Origin: Acidobacteriota bacterium
Lineage (GTDB): Bacteria > Acidobacteriota > Blastocatellia > Pyrinomonadales > Pyrinomonadaceae
Assembly: GCA_020853255.1 (NCBI GenBank)
Contig: JADYZI010000052.1
Coordinates: 1-13,489 of the forward strand
DNA length: 13,489 nt
Direction: 5' to 3'
The translations under genes were made by a program, and so were the position numbers. Below, one piece after another: positions 1 through 8,519 of this stretch. The first letter of the stretch is position 1. The number at the start of each line of letters is the position of its first letter. The notes beneath the pieces are model-generated. The model worked only from the letters and a program-made list of their open reading frames with translations. It was not told the DNA's origin and made no database searches.

Positions 1-2
1 AA

Positions 3-188
3 GAAAAGGTGATCAAAATGCGTTTCGGCCTCGGCAACACCGGCAGCGAACACACGCTCGAAGAGGTCGGCCAACACTTCGCAGTAACTCGTGAGCGCAT
101 CCGCCAGATCGAGGCCAAGGCCCTGCGAAAACTCCGCCATCCATCGCGTTCACGTCGACTTAAGGCGTTTCTTGAAGGAAAACCTTAA
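3..188 (+). CDS. rpoD: RNA polymerase primary sigma factor, C-terminal end (partial)
   Basis: Only the last 61 codons of a sigma-70 factor lie in the window; the 5' part is off the left edge. The reading begins [10 protein letters not shown], the start of sigma region 4. It continues through the region 4.2 helix-turn-helix ([20 protein letters not shown]), which contacts the -35 element, and ends in [20 protein letters not shown] and a short tail. The RERIRQIE and ALRKLRHP stretches are hallmark residues of RpoD/SigA-type group 1 factors, which direct RNA polymerase to housekeeping promoters. A group 2 factor cannot be excluded from this fragment. The gene ends at TAA 186-188 and is followed by three inverted repeats before katA. 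Confidence 0.88.
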   Translation, partial: EKVIKMRFGLGNTGSEHTLEEVGQHFAVTRERIRQIEAKALRKLRHPSRSRRLKAFLEGKP

Positions 189-193
189 CGTCA

Positions 194-211
194 AACAAAC
201 TTGAGTTTGTT
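194..211. repeat. Inverted repeat 1 downstream of rpoD (7-bp stem)
   Basis: AACAAAC (194-200) and GTTTGTT (205-211) flank a TTGA loop, starting 6 bases after the rpoD stop. No T-run follows on the + strand, so it is a weak candidate for an intrinsic terminator. The same TCAAAC/GTTTGA half-sites recur in the next repeat, which could also suggest a pair of protein-binding sites. Confidence 0.5.
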
Positions 212-226
212 GAAAGTAGATAAGAG

Positions 227-246
227 CGTCAAACTAAAGTTTGACG
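227..246. repeat. Inverted repeat 2 (perfect 9-bp arms)
   Basis: CGTCAAACT (227-235) and AGTTTGACG (238-246) are perfect inverted copies separated by AA. The near-zero loop is more typical of a dimeric regulator's operator than of an RNA hairpin. The left half CGTCAAAC also occurs at 189-196, so that copy could pair with the right arm as an alternative fold. Confidence 0.5.
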
Positions 247-254
247 GACACAGC

Positions 255-293
255 TTGCGGCTTCCGATTGCATTTTGCGGTCGGAAGCCGCAA
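255..293. terminator. Strong hairpin between rpoD and katA (13-bp stem)
   Basis: TTGCGGCTTCCGA (255-267) pairs perfectly with TCGGAAGCCGCAA (281-293) around a 13-base loop. It is the most stable structure in the spacer and the best candidate for ending the rpoD transcript. It lacks a downstream U-tract on either strand, so it may instead be a transcript-stabilising 3' structure or part of a dispersed repeat. The structure is plain in the sequence; the terminator role is inferred. Confidence 0.45.
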
Positions 294-304
294 ACTCATA
301 TTAT
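275..304 (+). promoter_or_regulatory. Possible katA promoter (weak match)
   Basis: TTGCGG (275-280) and TATTAT (299-304) are separated by 18 bases. The -10 hexamer matches consensus in 5 of 6 positions, the -35 in only 3 of 6. It would give a leader of roughly 120 bases before the katA ATG. The -35 lies inside the loop and right arm of the hairpin at 255-293. No clear OxyR or PerR box was recognised nearby. Confidence 0.22.
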
Positions 305-428
305 GGAATGATTTCCCATCGCGGACCGCTCAGCTTCTGAAGGATGAGTTCCACGGCATGAGCATTTGGTACTCACCTTATTCGCGTCCGCAAATAATTA
401 AATTTCAGGAAAATTGAGGTACGAACAC

Positions 429-1886
429 ATGTCTGACAAACCGAAACTCACGACTGCGGCCGGGAGCCCGGTCGTCGATAACCAAAACACCATGACCGCG
501 GGGCCGCGGGGGCCTGTTCTCTTGCAGGACATCTGGCTTTTGGAAAAGCTTGCCCATTTTGATCGCGAGGTGATCCCGGAGAGGCGGATGCATGCCAAAG
601 GAAGCGGCGCGTACGGCACATTTACGGTTACGAACGATATCACGAAATACACCCGTGCAAACATTTTCAGCAAAGTTGGTAAGAAGACGGATCTTTTTGC
701 GCGTTTTACTACGGTTGCGGGCGAGCGCGGCGCGGCCGACGCCGAGCGCGATATACGCGGCTTCGCCGTGAAGTTTTATACGGAGGAAGGCAACTGGGAT
801 CTGGTAGGCAATAACACTCCGGTGTTCTTTATGCGTGACCCTCTCAAATTCCCCGACCTTAACCATGCAGTCAAGCGAGATCCGCATACAAATATGCGTT
901 CAGCGCAGAACAATTGGGATTTCTGGAGTTCGCTGCCCGAGGCATTGCATCAGGTCACGATCGTTATGTCCGATCGCGGCATTCCGGCGAGCTACCGCAA
1001 CATGCACGGCTTTGGTTCGCATACATTCAGTTTCATAAATGCTCAGAACGAACGCTTCTGGGTTAAATTTCACTTTAGATGCGAACAAGGGATCAAGAAT
1101 TTGACCGACGGCGAGGCCGAGGCGATCATCGGACGTGACCGCGAAAGTCACCAGCGAGACCTTTTCGAAGCCATCGAAAGCAGCGAGTTCCCGAAATGGA
1201 TGCTAAAGGTACAGATAATGCCCGAAGCTGAGGCATCGAAAGTTCCTTACAATCCGTTCGATCTGACAAAGGTCTGGCCGCACGGCGATTATCCGCTCAT
1301 CGAAGTTGGAGTTATGGAGCTAAACCGCAACCCTGAGAATTTCTTTGCGGAAGTCGAACAGTCTGCTTTCAACCCGGCGAACGTGGTGCCGGGCATCAGT
1401 TTCTCGCCGGATAAGATGCTCCAGGCGCGACTGTTTTCGTATGGAGATGCCCAGCGTTACCGTCTCGGGGTAAATCACTACCAGATCCCGGTCAACGCTC
1501 CGCGCTGTCCGGCTCATCATTATCATCGCGACGGCCAGATGCGGGTTGACGGCAATTTTGGAAGCACAAAAGGCTACGAGCCAAACAGCCTCGGCGAGTG
1601 GCACGAACAGCCTGACTTTCGCGAACCTCCGCTGTCCGTCGAAGGTGCCGCCGACCATTGGAACCACCGTGTCGATGATGACTATTACTCACAGCCCGGA
1701 GCACTGTTTCGGTTGATGTCGCCGGAGCAGCAGCAGGTATTGTTTGCAAATACGGCCGCAAATATGAACGGGGTTACAATAGAAGTACAGTTGCGCCATG
1801 TCCGAAACTGTATGAAAGCCGACCCGGCCTACGGCGAAGGCGTAGCTAAAGCACTGACTATTTCTTTCAGCGAGATTGCGGGATAG
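429..1886 (+). CDS. katA: Monofunctional heme catalase (katA)
   Basis: The product breaks down hydrogen peroxide to water and oxygen and protects against oxidative stress, probably in the cytosol since no signal peptide is visible. The 485 residues fit the small-subunit, clade 3 catalases (about 480-500). Visible motifs are the distal histidine in [12 protein letters not shown] (His55), the distal asparagine in [14 protein letters not shown] (Asn128, 73 residues after the His as in the family), and the proximal heme tyrosine in [14 protein letters not shown] (Tyr338). The ATG at 429 is preceded by TGAGG at 415-419 with 9-base spacing, so it is preferred over the in-frame TTG at 414, which lies within that ribosome-binding site. 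The gene is probably monocistronic: it follows rpoD after a structured spacer and converges on cca with a 41-base gap. Confidence 0.96.
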   Translation: MSDKPKLTTAAGSPVVDNQNTMTAGPRGPVLLQDIWLLEKLAHFDREVIPERRMHAKGSGAYGTFTVTNDITKYTRANIFSKVGKKTDLFARFTTVAGERGAADAERDIRGFAVKFYTEEGNWDLVGNNTPVFFMRDPLKFPDLNHAVKRDPHTNMRSAQNNWDFWSSLPEALHQVTIVMSDRGIPASYRNMHGFGSHTFSFINAQNERFWVKFHFRCEQGIKNLTDGEAEAIIGRDRESHQRDLFEAIESSEFPKWMLKVQIMPEAEASKVPYNPFDLTKVWPHGDYPLIEVGVMELNRNPENFFAEVEQSAFNPANVVPGISFSPDKMLQARLFSYGDAQRYRLGVNHYQIPVNAPRCPAHHYHRDGQMRVDGNFGSTKGYEPNSLGEWHEQPDFREPPLSVEGAADHWNHRVDDDYYSQPGALFRLMSPEQQQVLFANTAANMNGVTIEVQLRHVRNCMKADPAYGEGVAKALTISFSEIAG

Positions 1887-1927
1887 CTTGGCCGGAACAT
1901 GAACTATTGAACCACCGCGCAACGGTT

Positions 1928-3364
1928 TCATCGGCCCTCGAGCGATTGCCGCGCTATTGCGATCCCGTCGTCGAGCGTTTTCACGGCGCCGTCCAGCTGC
2001 ATTTCATAGACCGCATCAAGAATGCGTTTGAATTTGGGGCTGGGCGTTAGGCCAAGTTCGATCAAGTGCCGGCCCATCAGGATCGGTTCGGGTGCTTTTT
2101 TCTCTATATTTAGCGCTCGAACCCGTTCGATAAACCACTCCTGCGCTTCCGATCCGAAGATCATCTTGCCGCGGTCGCCATTCGGGTAGCGGCCGAGGCT
2201 GTCGGCCTTTGCTACGCGGTAAAGCAGGTCTGGTTCGACCTTGCGCGCCAGCCGTCGGAACGCACCGTCGCCGACGGGATTTTTTGATTCCGCCTTATAA
2301 AATTCACCGGGTTTCAGATGATATCGGACTAGCTGAATGACCTGGTTCCGAACATCATAACCATTCAGCGTATGAACGCCGAGTGTATTGAGAAACGATA
2401 TCGATGGCTCGACTCCGGCCTCGTCGTGTCCGCGCGAACGCGTACGCCCGTCGATGAACTCAGTCGTCGGCGGTTTGCCGAAATCATGAGCGACCGCGGC
2501 GAGCATGACCGTGACCTGCTTTTCATACGGCAGATCGTCGATCAATTTTCGTGCCTCATCCGCGACCATCATCGTGTGAATATCGACATCGCCTTCAGGA
2601 TGCCATTCCGGCTCTTGCTTCACGCCGACAAGCGATGCAAGCTCCGGAAAAAGCTGTTCGACCACGCCAAGATCGTAGAGCCATTTTAGGCCGATCGAGG
2701 GCTGTTGAGCTTTCAACAGTAACTTTTCAATCTCGCCCCAGATGCGTTCCTTCGGCAGATCGGTCACGTCGATCAAACGGCAGAGTTCGACGGTTTCCGG
2801 TGCAATATCAAACTCAAGCCGTGCCGCAAACTGCGCCGCCCGCAGAACACGAAGCGAATCTTCGGCAAATGTTTTATCGGAAACATGCCGAAGTATCTTA
2901 TTCTCTATATCCTTCCTACCGTTGAACGGATCGACGATCTCGCCGGTCAATGGATCTTTCAGAATCGCGTTTACCGTAAAATCCCGCCGCCTGCACGCCT
3001 CCTCAAACGACATCGCCGGGTTGCCCCCGACAATAAACCCGCGATGGCCTTTTCCTATTTTCCGTTCACGGCGAGGCAGCGACACATCCAGGTCATTCCC
3101 GATCTTGTAAACCCTAAACGCCTCGCCGACAATATTCAGCGGAATACGAACTTCAGTTCGAGCGTCGTCCATCGCACGGTTTACAAACTCTTCTAAAATC
3201 GCCTTCAACCGTTCGGGATCGATCCCGTAAACCTCAACATCCCAGTCCTTTGGAGCGACACCCATCAGCTCATCGCGCACACACCCACCAACCAGCATCG
3301 CCCGCCCACCTGTACGCGCTATGGCTTCAGCAAGAGGGTTTACCTGTATGTTACGCACGTCCAT
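1928..3364 (-). CDS. cca: CCA-adding tRNA nucleotidyltransferase with HD domain
   Basis: This enzyme adds or repairs the 3' CCA end of tRNAs using CTP and ATP. The 478-residue protein has the class II nucleotidyltransferase head. It shows the GGCVRDE motif (26-32), metal-binding carboxylates in KDWDVEVYG (Asp40, Asp42), RRDFTVNAI (126-134) and the nucleotide-selecting EDSLRVLRAAQFAARL region (168-183). A C-terminal HD phosphohydrolase domain follows, with VAHDFGKP (His293-Asp294) and RGHDEAG (His313). Such domains in multifunctional CCA proteins act as phosphatase or phosphodiesterase. The ATG at 3364 is chosen; a TTG four codons upstream (3376) is the alternative, and neither has a clear Shine-Dalgarno. 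It lies 87 bases downstream of glyS on the same strand, so co-transcription is possible. A CC-adding or poly(A) polymerase activity cannot be ruled out from motifs alone. Confidence 0.93.
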   Translation of the reverse strand: MDVRNIQVNPLAEAIARTGGRAMLVGGCVRDELMGVAPKDWDVEVYGIDPERLKAILEEFVNRAMDDARTEVRIPLNIVGEAFRVYKIGNDLDVSLPRRERKIGKGHRGFIVGGNPAMSFEEACRRRDFTVNAILKDPLTGEIVDPFNGRKDIENKILRHVSDKTFAEDSLRVLRAAQFAARLEFDIAPETVELCRLIDVTDLPKERIWGEIEKLLLKAQQPSIGLKWLYDLGVVEQLFPELASLVGVKQEPEWHPEGDVDIHTMMVADEARKLIDDLPYEKQVTVMLAAVAHDFGKPPTTEFIDGRTRSRGHDEAGVEPSISFLNTLGVHTLNGYDVRNQVIQLVRYHLKPGEFYKAESKNPVGDGAFRRLARKVEPDLLYRVAKADSLGRYPNGDRGKMIFGSEAQEWFIERVRALNIEKKAPEPILMGRHLIELGLTPSPKFKRILDAVYEMQLDGAVKTLDDGIAIARQSLEGR

Positions 3365-3386
3365 GGCTTGAAACAAAACCAGATTA

Positions 3387-3424
3387 AATAGCTGACAGCT
3401 ATCGGCACATCGCTAGCAGCTATT
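3387..3424. repeat. Inverted repeat between glyS and cca
   Basis: AATAGCTG (3387-3394) and CAGCTATT (3417-3424) form 8-bp arms in the 87-base glyS-cca spacer. A nested AGCTGACAGCT palindrome starts within the left arm. It could be a weak terminator or processing site in the glyS-cca transcript. No T-run follows in either direction. Confidence 0.35.
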
Positions 3425-3451
3425 CTTAAACTCTCAATTATGGACCGCAAA

Positions 3452-4837
3452 TCAAAGATACTTATGAAGATATTCCTTGAGGTTTTCGGCCGAGACCCTC
3501 TCCTGTACCCATGTATCGCGGTTGCGGACCGTGACGGCGTTATCTTCGAGCGATTCGTGATCGACCGTTACGCAGAACGGCGTACCGATCTCGTCCTGGC
3601 GGGCGTAGAGTTTTCCGATGCCGCCAGTGTCGTCATAAACGGCGCGCATTGAGGGCTGCAAGTCTTTTTTCAAACGCTTTGCCATTTCGACTATTTCCGG
3701 CTTGTTCTTTGCCAGCGGAAGTACGGCCACCTTGATCGGGGCCATTTCCGGTTTTAGTTTTAAGATGACGCGCGTTTCGCCCTTGTCGTTCGTTTTTTCC
3801 GTGTATGCATCCATCATCACAGCCAGAAGTGTCCGGTTGACGCCGATCGATGGTTCGATGATGTACGGATAAAAGCGTTCGTTCGTTGCCGTGTTAAAAT
3901 ACGAAAGGTCTTCGGTCGAATCAGGGTTGATGCGTTTTCCTTCCGCATCTTCGGGCTTTTTCGAATGGACGCGAAGATCGAAATTGGTACGGTTCGCAAT
4001 TCCCATCAACTCGTCCCATTGCTTCGCTTCGTCCTCACGTTCAGGGAAAAAGCGGTAAAGAATATCGACCGTCCGTTCGGAATAATGGGCCAATTCCTGT
4101 TTCGACTGCTCGTAATCCTTGAGGTTCGCGTCAGAAATACCGATAGAGTTTATCCACGAATGAAAGCCGTCGATCCATTCCTGATGAGCGCGTCCGGCAT
4201 CGGGCGGATTGACGAAATACTCGATCTCCATCTGCTCAAACTCGCGCGTACGGAAGATAAAATTTCCCGGCGTCACTTCGTTCCGAAAAGCCTTGCCGAT
4301 CTGCGCGATCCCGAACGGCAGCTTGCGCCGCGATGTATCGAGCACGTTCTTGAAATTGATAAAAATGCCCTGCGCCGTTTCAGGCCGAAGATACGCCAAC
4401 GCCGTCGGATCGTCATCGGCTGAGACCGCTCCGATGGTCGTGCGGAACATCAAATTGAACGGCCGCGGATCGGTCAGATTTGTCGAACCGCAATTCGAGC
4501 AAACGAATTGTCCGTTCGCGTCAGTATCTAATTTGTCCTGTCGCAGCCTCGCCTTGCAGTCGCGGCAATCGACCAGCGGATCGGAAAACGTCGTTTCGTG
4601 TCCCGAATATTTCCAAACATTCCGGTTCAAAACGATCGAAGAATCCAGCCCCTCAACATCATCGCGTTCATAGACGACCCAACTCCACCAACTCTTCTTT
4701 ATATTATTCGCCAACTCAACCCCAAGCGGCCCATAATCCCACGACGACCCAAGCCCGCCATAAATATCCGACGCCGGATAAACAAACCCGCGGCGCTTCG
4801 AAAGCGATACGATAGTTTCTATATTTTGTGCTGACAT
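3452..4837 (-). CDS. glyS: Glycyl-tRNA synthetase, single-chain dimeric type
   Basis: The product charges tRNA-Gly with glycine in the cytosol. At 461 residues it is the single-chain (alpha2) type, not the two-subunit GlyQ/GlyS enzyme. The class II core shows GGLGSSWDYGPLGVEL near residues 27-42, a likely zinc site of two CxxC pairs (Cys91/94 and Cys113/116), LRPETAQGIF (150-159), motif 2 FRNE and FRTREFEQMEIE (184-206), and motif 3 EPSIGVNRTLL (328-338). A C-terminal anticodon-binding domain begins around residue 365. The ATG at 4837 starts MSAQNIETIV, where homology of this family is expected. The frame stays open to 4930 but that extension looks non-coding. No Shine-Dalgarno precedes the ATG. 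Upstream, TTGACG at 4930-4925 is a possible -35 without a convincing -10. The gene diverges from the ExbD/TonB gene across a 200-base spacer. Confidence 0.95.
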   Translation of the reverse strand: MSAQNIETIVSLSKRRGFVYPASDIYGGLGSSWDYGPLGVELANNIKKSWWSWVVYERDDVEGLDSSIVLNRNVWKYSGHETTFSDPLVDCRDCKARLRQDKLDTDANGQFVCSNCGSTNLTDPRPFNLMFRTTIGAVSADDDPTALAYLRPETAQGIFINFKNVLDTSRRKLPFGIAQIGKAFRNEVTPGNFIFRTREFEQMEIEYFVNPPDAGRAHQEWIDGFHSWINSIGISDANLKDYEQSKQELAHYSERTVDILYRFFPEREDEAKQWDELMGIANRTNFDLRVHSKKPEDAEGKRINPDSTEDLSYFNTATNERFYPYIIEPSIGVNRTLLAVMMDAYTEKTNDKGETRVILKLKPEMAPIKVAVLPLAKNKPEIVEMAKRLKKDLQPSMRAVYDDTGGIGKLYARQDEIGTPFCVTVDHESLEDNAVTVRNRDTWVQERVSAENLKEYLHKYL

Positions 4838-5037
4838 ATTTAAAGAAGAGACCAAAAGAAAGATGTTACAAAAACCCCGGATAGAAATAAACCGCAGATC
4901 AGCGCAATAATTGCCGCACACACTCGTCAAGCAGACGGAATCGAAGCAGAGTGGCAGCTCTCTGCTGATTTCTTACGCAGGTGCTTGGTTCGTGTCACGC
5001 TCAGCGGTATTCACGTTGGGTTAGCATCACGTGACTT

Positions 5038-6231
5038 ATGAACATCTTAGAAACGCAAAATAAGACCTGTATGGTTCTTGCCGCTTTGCTCATCTCGGCG
5101 GCAACGATCTCCTGCACCCTGTTGAGGGATCCCACTGGCAAGGGCGAATCAGTCAAGACGCGAAAGCTAAACGCAAGCGTCCCCGCCGGAATGGAAAGCG
5201 CAGAACTGGACGCCGAGCTGGCCAAATCTTCGTCCCTTCGAATAATTCTTCCGGAGTCCGGCCTCATATTGCTCGGGGACGCAGACGCTCGGCCGATCGC
5301 GCTTGCTTCGCTCGACCCACAACTCAAGACTATTGCTAACTCGACACCCGACCGTCGTGTTGTTTATCTGATCGTAGCTGGTTCTGTCCCGACCGGCGAG
5401 GTCGCGACGATCTTGGATAAAGTGAGGGATTTCGATATCACGATCGTTAAACTTGCAACGAGTAGCCGTCGTCCAGACGAAAGCGACGGCTTCTTCACTA
5501 AAATACCTCCGCCCGACGGCACGATCGAGGTGCTCGTTCGTAAGGAAGTAGTGGCCAACCGACCTAACCCATTGAACCTCCTGGTCACAGTTGGGGCAGA
5601 CGGCAGGCCCATGCTGAACAACGAGCCTCAAAATGATCTTGATGATCTAACGTTAGCGCTCCGGGACATCTTCAAATTGCGAGCCGAGAACGGAGTTTTT
5701 CGCGAAAGCACGAACGAGGTGGAAGCGACGGTACTCATCGATGTCGCCCGCAACGACTCGAGTCGAAATTATGGGGAGCTGCTCAGGATGATCAATGCCA
5801 TCAAACTAGCTGGTGCCCATCCGGTCGTCCTTGGCGACAAGGACAATTTTACTCAAGTGTCGGTGCACGCTGAATACCCCAGGGAACTCACCGTCCGTCC
5901 GCCAACCCTTCAGGGTCCTGCTTCTTCGGATCCCAGTAAAACGAATCTGCCTAAGACAATTTCCGGGGGAGTATTAAACGGAAAAGCGTTGGAGTTGCCG
6001 CGACCGGAGTACCCGCCTACGGCTCGCGCGGTCCGCGCCTCCGGTGCAGTCAGCGTTCAAGTTCTTGTCGACCGCGTGGGCAATGTGGTCTCTGCAACCG
6101 CCGTGAGCGGACATCCATTGTTAAGGCCTGCCGCCCTCCAAGCGGCCAAATCGGCAAAATTCTCCCCGACAGTTTTAGCCGGAGAACGGGTAAACGTGAC
6201 GGGGGTCATTACATACCACTTTACGCCTTGA
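5038..6231 (+). CDS. Membrane-anchored tandem ExbD-like / TonB C-terminal domain protein
   Basis: No standard gene name applies. The 397-residue protein starts with a short polar N-terminus and a hydrophobic segment (about 11-25) ending in Cys26. This is either a membrane anchor or a poor lipobox (TISC). Two regions resemble the periplasmic ExbD/TolR fold. The first, about 66-141, has LRIILPESGLILLGD and later VPTGEVATILDKVRDFDI. The second, about 177-246, has NLLVTVGADGRPMLN and later NYGELLRMINAIKLAGAHPV. After a linker rich in Pro, Ser and Thr comes a clear TonB C-terminal domain (about 308-397: PRPEYPPTARAVRASGAV, VDRVGNVVSATAVSGHPLL, AKFSPTVL). The hydrophobic segment lacks the aspartate that carries protons in true ExbD, so a motor role is doubtful. 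A link with the cell envelope or outer-membrane receptors is inferred. No ExbB partner lies nearby. The ATG at 5038 lacks a clear ribosome-binding site; an in-frame ATG at 5071 is an alternative. Confidence 0.8.
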   Translation: MNILETQNKTCMVLAALLISAATISCTLLRDPTGKGESVKTRKLNASVPAGMESAELDAELAKSSSLRIILPESGLILLGDADARPIALASLDPQLKTIANSTPDRRVVYLIVAGSVPTGEVATILDKVRDFDITIVKLATSSRRPDESDGFFTKIPPPDGTIEVLVRKEVVANRPNPLNLLVTVGADGRPMLNNEPQNDLDDLTLALRDIFKLRAENGVFRESTNEVEATVLIDVARNDSSRNYGELLRMINAIKLAGAHPVVLGDKDNFTQVSVHAEYPRELTVRPPTLQGPASSDPSKTNLPKTISGGVLNGKALELPRPEYPPTARAVRASGAVSVQVLVDRVGNVVSATAVSGHPLLRPAALQAAKSAKFSPTVLAGERVNVTGVITYHFTP

Positions 6232-6290
6232 GCGACGGACGTTCGTTGTGATAGAACTCGGCTCCGTCCCACGACGGGCGGAATGCCATA

Positions 6291-6375
6291 GCCCGCACGA
6301 AGAAGGCGCGAATTCTCCAGGCTGGGAGATCACCCTCACGACGTGCGGGCTTCGGCAAAGACCAGGGCCCGAAGC
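6291..6375. repeat. Nested inverted repeats between convergent genes
   Basis: GCCCGCAC (6291-6298) pairs with GTGCGGGC (6343-6350). GCTTCGG (6349-6355) pairs with CCGAAGC (6369-6375), 3 bases before the pnp stop codon on the opposite strand. The 146-base gap between the TonB-domain gene and pnp is thus highly structured and could serve as a bidirectional 3' end for both. No T-run marks a canonical intrinsic terminator. The gap contains no supported gene. It may be a copy of a dispersed repeat, which cannot be tested from one copy. Confidence 0.4.
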
Positions 6376-6377
6376 AA

Positions 6378-8513
6378 CTACTCCCCGCTGTCACCTGCAG
6401 AACCAGCTTTGGCTTTTTCTTCGTTGAGGATCGCCTTGCGGGAGAGCTTGACCTTATTGCCTTCCTTGCCGATGCATTTGACGAGGATCTGCTGGCCTTC
6501 TTTGAGTTCGTCGCGGACGTCTTTGACGCGGTGGTCGGAGATCTCGGAAATGTGCAGCAAGCCGTCGAGGCCGGGCAATATCTCGACAAAAGCGCCAAAA
6601 TCAACGATCCGGGAAACCGTGCCGAGATAGGTTTCGCCGATCTCTGCTTCAGCGGTCAGTGATTTGATACGAGCGATCGCGGCCTGGGCCGCTTCGCCGT
6701 CAGCGGTCGCGATGAGGATAGTGCCATCATCGTCGATATCTATCTTTGCACCCGTTTCCTCAGTGATAGAACGTATGGTCGAACCGCCCTTTCCGATGAC
6801 GTCGCGGATCTTATCCGGATGGATCTTCATCGTGATTATGCGCGGAGCGAACGGTGAAATGTCTTCGCGCGGTTTATCGATCGCCTGCTGCATTTTCTCA
6901 AGAATATGCATCCGGCCTTTTCGTGCCTGTTCAAGCGCTTCCTGCAGGATCATCGCGTTGATGCCGGCTACCTTGATATCCATTTGCAAGGCGGTGACGC
7001 CCGCGCTGGTCCCTGTTACCTTAAAGTCCATGTCGCCGTAATGGTCTTCGGCACCGGCGATATCGGTCAGGATCGCGTAACGATTCCCTTCCATCACCAA
7101 CCCCATCGCAACGCCGGCAACCGGGCTCTTGATCGGCACGCCTGCATCCATCAGGCTGAGAATGCCGCCGCATACCGACGCCATTGATGACGATCCGTTT
7201 GATTCGGTTATATCCGAAACTATCCGCAATGTGTAAGGAAATTCCGCCTCGCTGGGCAGAACGGCCGCGATCGCGCGGCGGGCAAGATTTCCATGTCCCG
7301 TTTCTCGCCGCGAGGTGCCGCCGAAACGGCCAGCCTCCCCAACAGAGTATGGCGGGAAATTATAATGCAGCATAAATCGCCGTTTCACTTCCCCCTTTTC
7401 GATGTCGTCCATATACTGCTCGTCCATCTTGGTTCCGAGCGTGGTCGTGACGATCGCCTGTGTTTCGCCGCGTGTGAATAAGGCCGAGCCATGCACCCGT
7501 GGAAGCCAGCCTACCTCGCACGAGATCGGGCGTACTTCTGAGAACTTGCGCCCGTCCGGCCGTCGGCGATTTCCAAGCATATCCTCGCGGAAGATCTTTT
7601 CTTTCAGAAATGAGAATGCTTTGCCGGCCATGGCCCGTGCGTCAGGCTGATCTTCGGGATATGAGCAAACTACTTCCTTCTTCAGCGCATCGATCGCTGC
7701 ATAACTGGTCAGTTTGTCCTTGCCGGTCGTGTCCAGAGCTTCGCGCAGGCGGCCGCCAAAATTCTTTTCGACCTCGGCGATCGTTCCTTCGTCGATCGAC
7801 GGTGAAACGAACTCACGCTTTTCTATCTCCAGGGCCTTTGCCAGTTCCTTCTGCCACAGGCAGAGCCGTTTGATCTCTTTATGAGCAAGCATCATCGCCT
7901 CAAGCATTATCTTTTCTGAAACCTCGTTTGCCTCGGCCTCAACCATCACGATCGCTTCTTCGGTGCCCGCGACAACCAGGTTCAGTTCCGATTCACGACG
8001 TTCGTCATATGTCGGGTTCAGCAGGTACTTACCATCGATCAGGCCGATACGTACGCCGGCGATCGGGTTAGTGAATGGAATGTCGGATAGGTACAGCGCG
8101 AGCGATGCACCGGTTATCGTGATCACGTCCGGGTCATTTTCGGTATCGGCCGAAATGACCGACCCGACGATCTGCGTCTCGAACCGATAGCCGTCCGGAA
8201 ACAACGGCCGCACAGGACGATCAATGAGACGGCACGTAAGCACCTCTTTTTCACTCGGGCGTCCTTCGCGCCGGAAGTAGTTGCCGGGAATTCGTCCCGC
8301 GGAATATGTTGACTCGCGATATTCGACCGTAAGCGGAAAAAAGTCCAATCCTTCTTTCGCATTCCTCGCGCTCACAGCGGTGACAAGCACCATCGTGTCG
8401 CCGTATCTAACGATGACGGAACCGTCCGCCTGCTTGGCAACCTTGCCCGTTTCAACGACCAGCTCTTTTATTCCGAGCTTGATCGATTCTTTCAAATATT
8501 TTTTTTGTGCCAT
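6378..8513 (-). CDS. pnp: Polyribonucleotide nucleotidyltransferase (PNPase)
   Basis: PNPase degrades RNA 3' to 5' by phosphorolysis and can add tails in reverse; it is a core RNA-decay enzyme. The 711 residues have the full family layout. There are a first RNase PH domain (about 14-145), a helical linker, and a second catalytic RNase PH domain (about 325-550). The second domain has the phosphate-site motif GTSRRETGHGNLARRA (399-414), SDITESNGSSSM (433-444) and metal ligands Asp490 and Asp496 in AEDHYGDMDFKVTG. A KH domain with VIGKGG (572-577) and an S1 domain (about 626-694) follow. The ATG at 8513 has a GAGG ribosome-binding site about 10 bases upstream. It sits downstream of rpsO, the same order as in many bacteria, with a 254-base spacer carrying a terminator-like hairpin. 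Control of that hairpin, or cleavage there, is a likely point of regulation. Confidence 0.98.
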   Translation of the reverse strand: MAQKKYLKESIKLGIKELVVETGKVAKQADGSVIVRYGDTMVLVTAVSARNAKEGLDFFPLTVEYRESTYSAGRIPGNYFRREGRPSEKEVLTCRLIDRPVRPLFPDGYRFETQIVGSVISADTENDPDVITITGASLALYLSDIPFTNPIAGVRIGLIDGKYLLNPTYDERRESELNLVVAGTEEAIVMVEAEANEVSEKIMLEAMMLAHKEIKRLCLWQKELAKALEIEKREFVSPSIDEGTIAEVEKNFGGRLREALDTTGKDKLTSYAAIDALKKEVVCSYPEDQPDARAMAGKAFSFLKEKIFREDMLGNRRRPDGRKFSEVRPISCEVGWLPRVHGSALFTRGETQAIVTTTLGTKMDEQYMDDIEKGEVKRRFMLHYNFPPYSVGEAGRFGGTSRRETGHGNLARRAIAAVLPSEAEFPYTLRIVSDITESNGSSSMASVCGGILSLMDAGVPIKSPVAGVAMGLVMEGNRYAILTDIAGAEDHYGDMDFKVTGTSAGVTALQMDIKVAGINAMILQEALEQARKGRMHILEKMQQAIDKPREDISPFAPRIITMKIHPDKIRDVIGKGGSTIRSITEETGAKIDIDDDGTILIATADGEAAQAAIARIKSLTAEAEIGETYLGTVSRIVDFGAFVEILPGLDGLLHISEISDHRVKDVRDELKEGQQILVKCIGKEGNKVKLSRKAILNEEKAKAGSAGDSGE

Positions 8514-8519
8514 TTATTT

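Noticed and set aside
405..887. 160-codon open frame on the - strand opposite katA
   Set aside because: It lies wholly antisense to the well-supported catalase gene and shows no recognisable domain; it is a product of the codon bias of the real gene.
3965..4673. Two open frames of about 150 codons on the + strand inside glyS
   Set aside because: Both overlap the conserved glycyl-tRNA synthetase core on the other strand and show no family features.
4838..4930. Upstream extension of the glyS frame by 31 codons
   Set aside because: The added residues are not like the start of glycyl-tRNA synthetases, and MSAQNIETIV at 4837 fits the family start.
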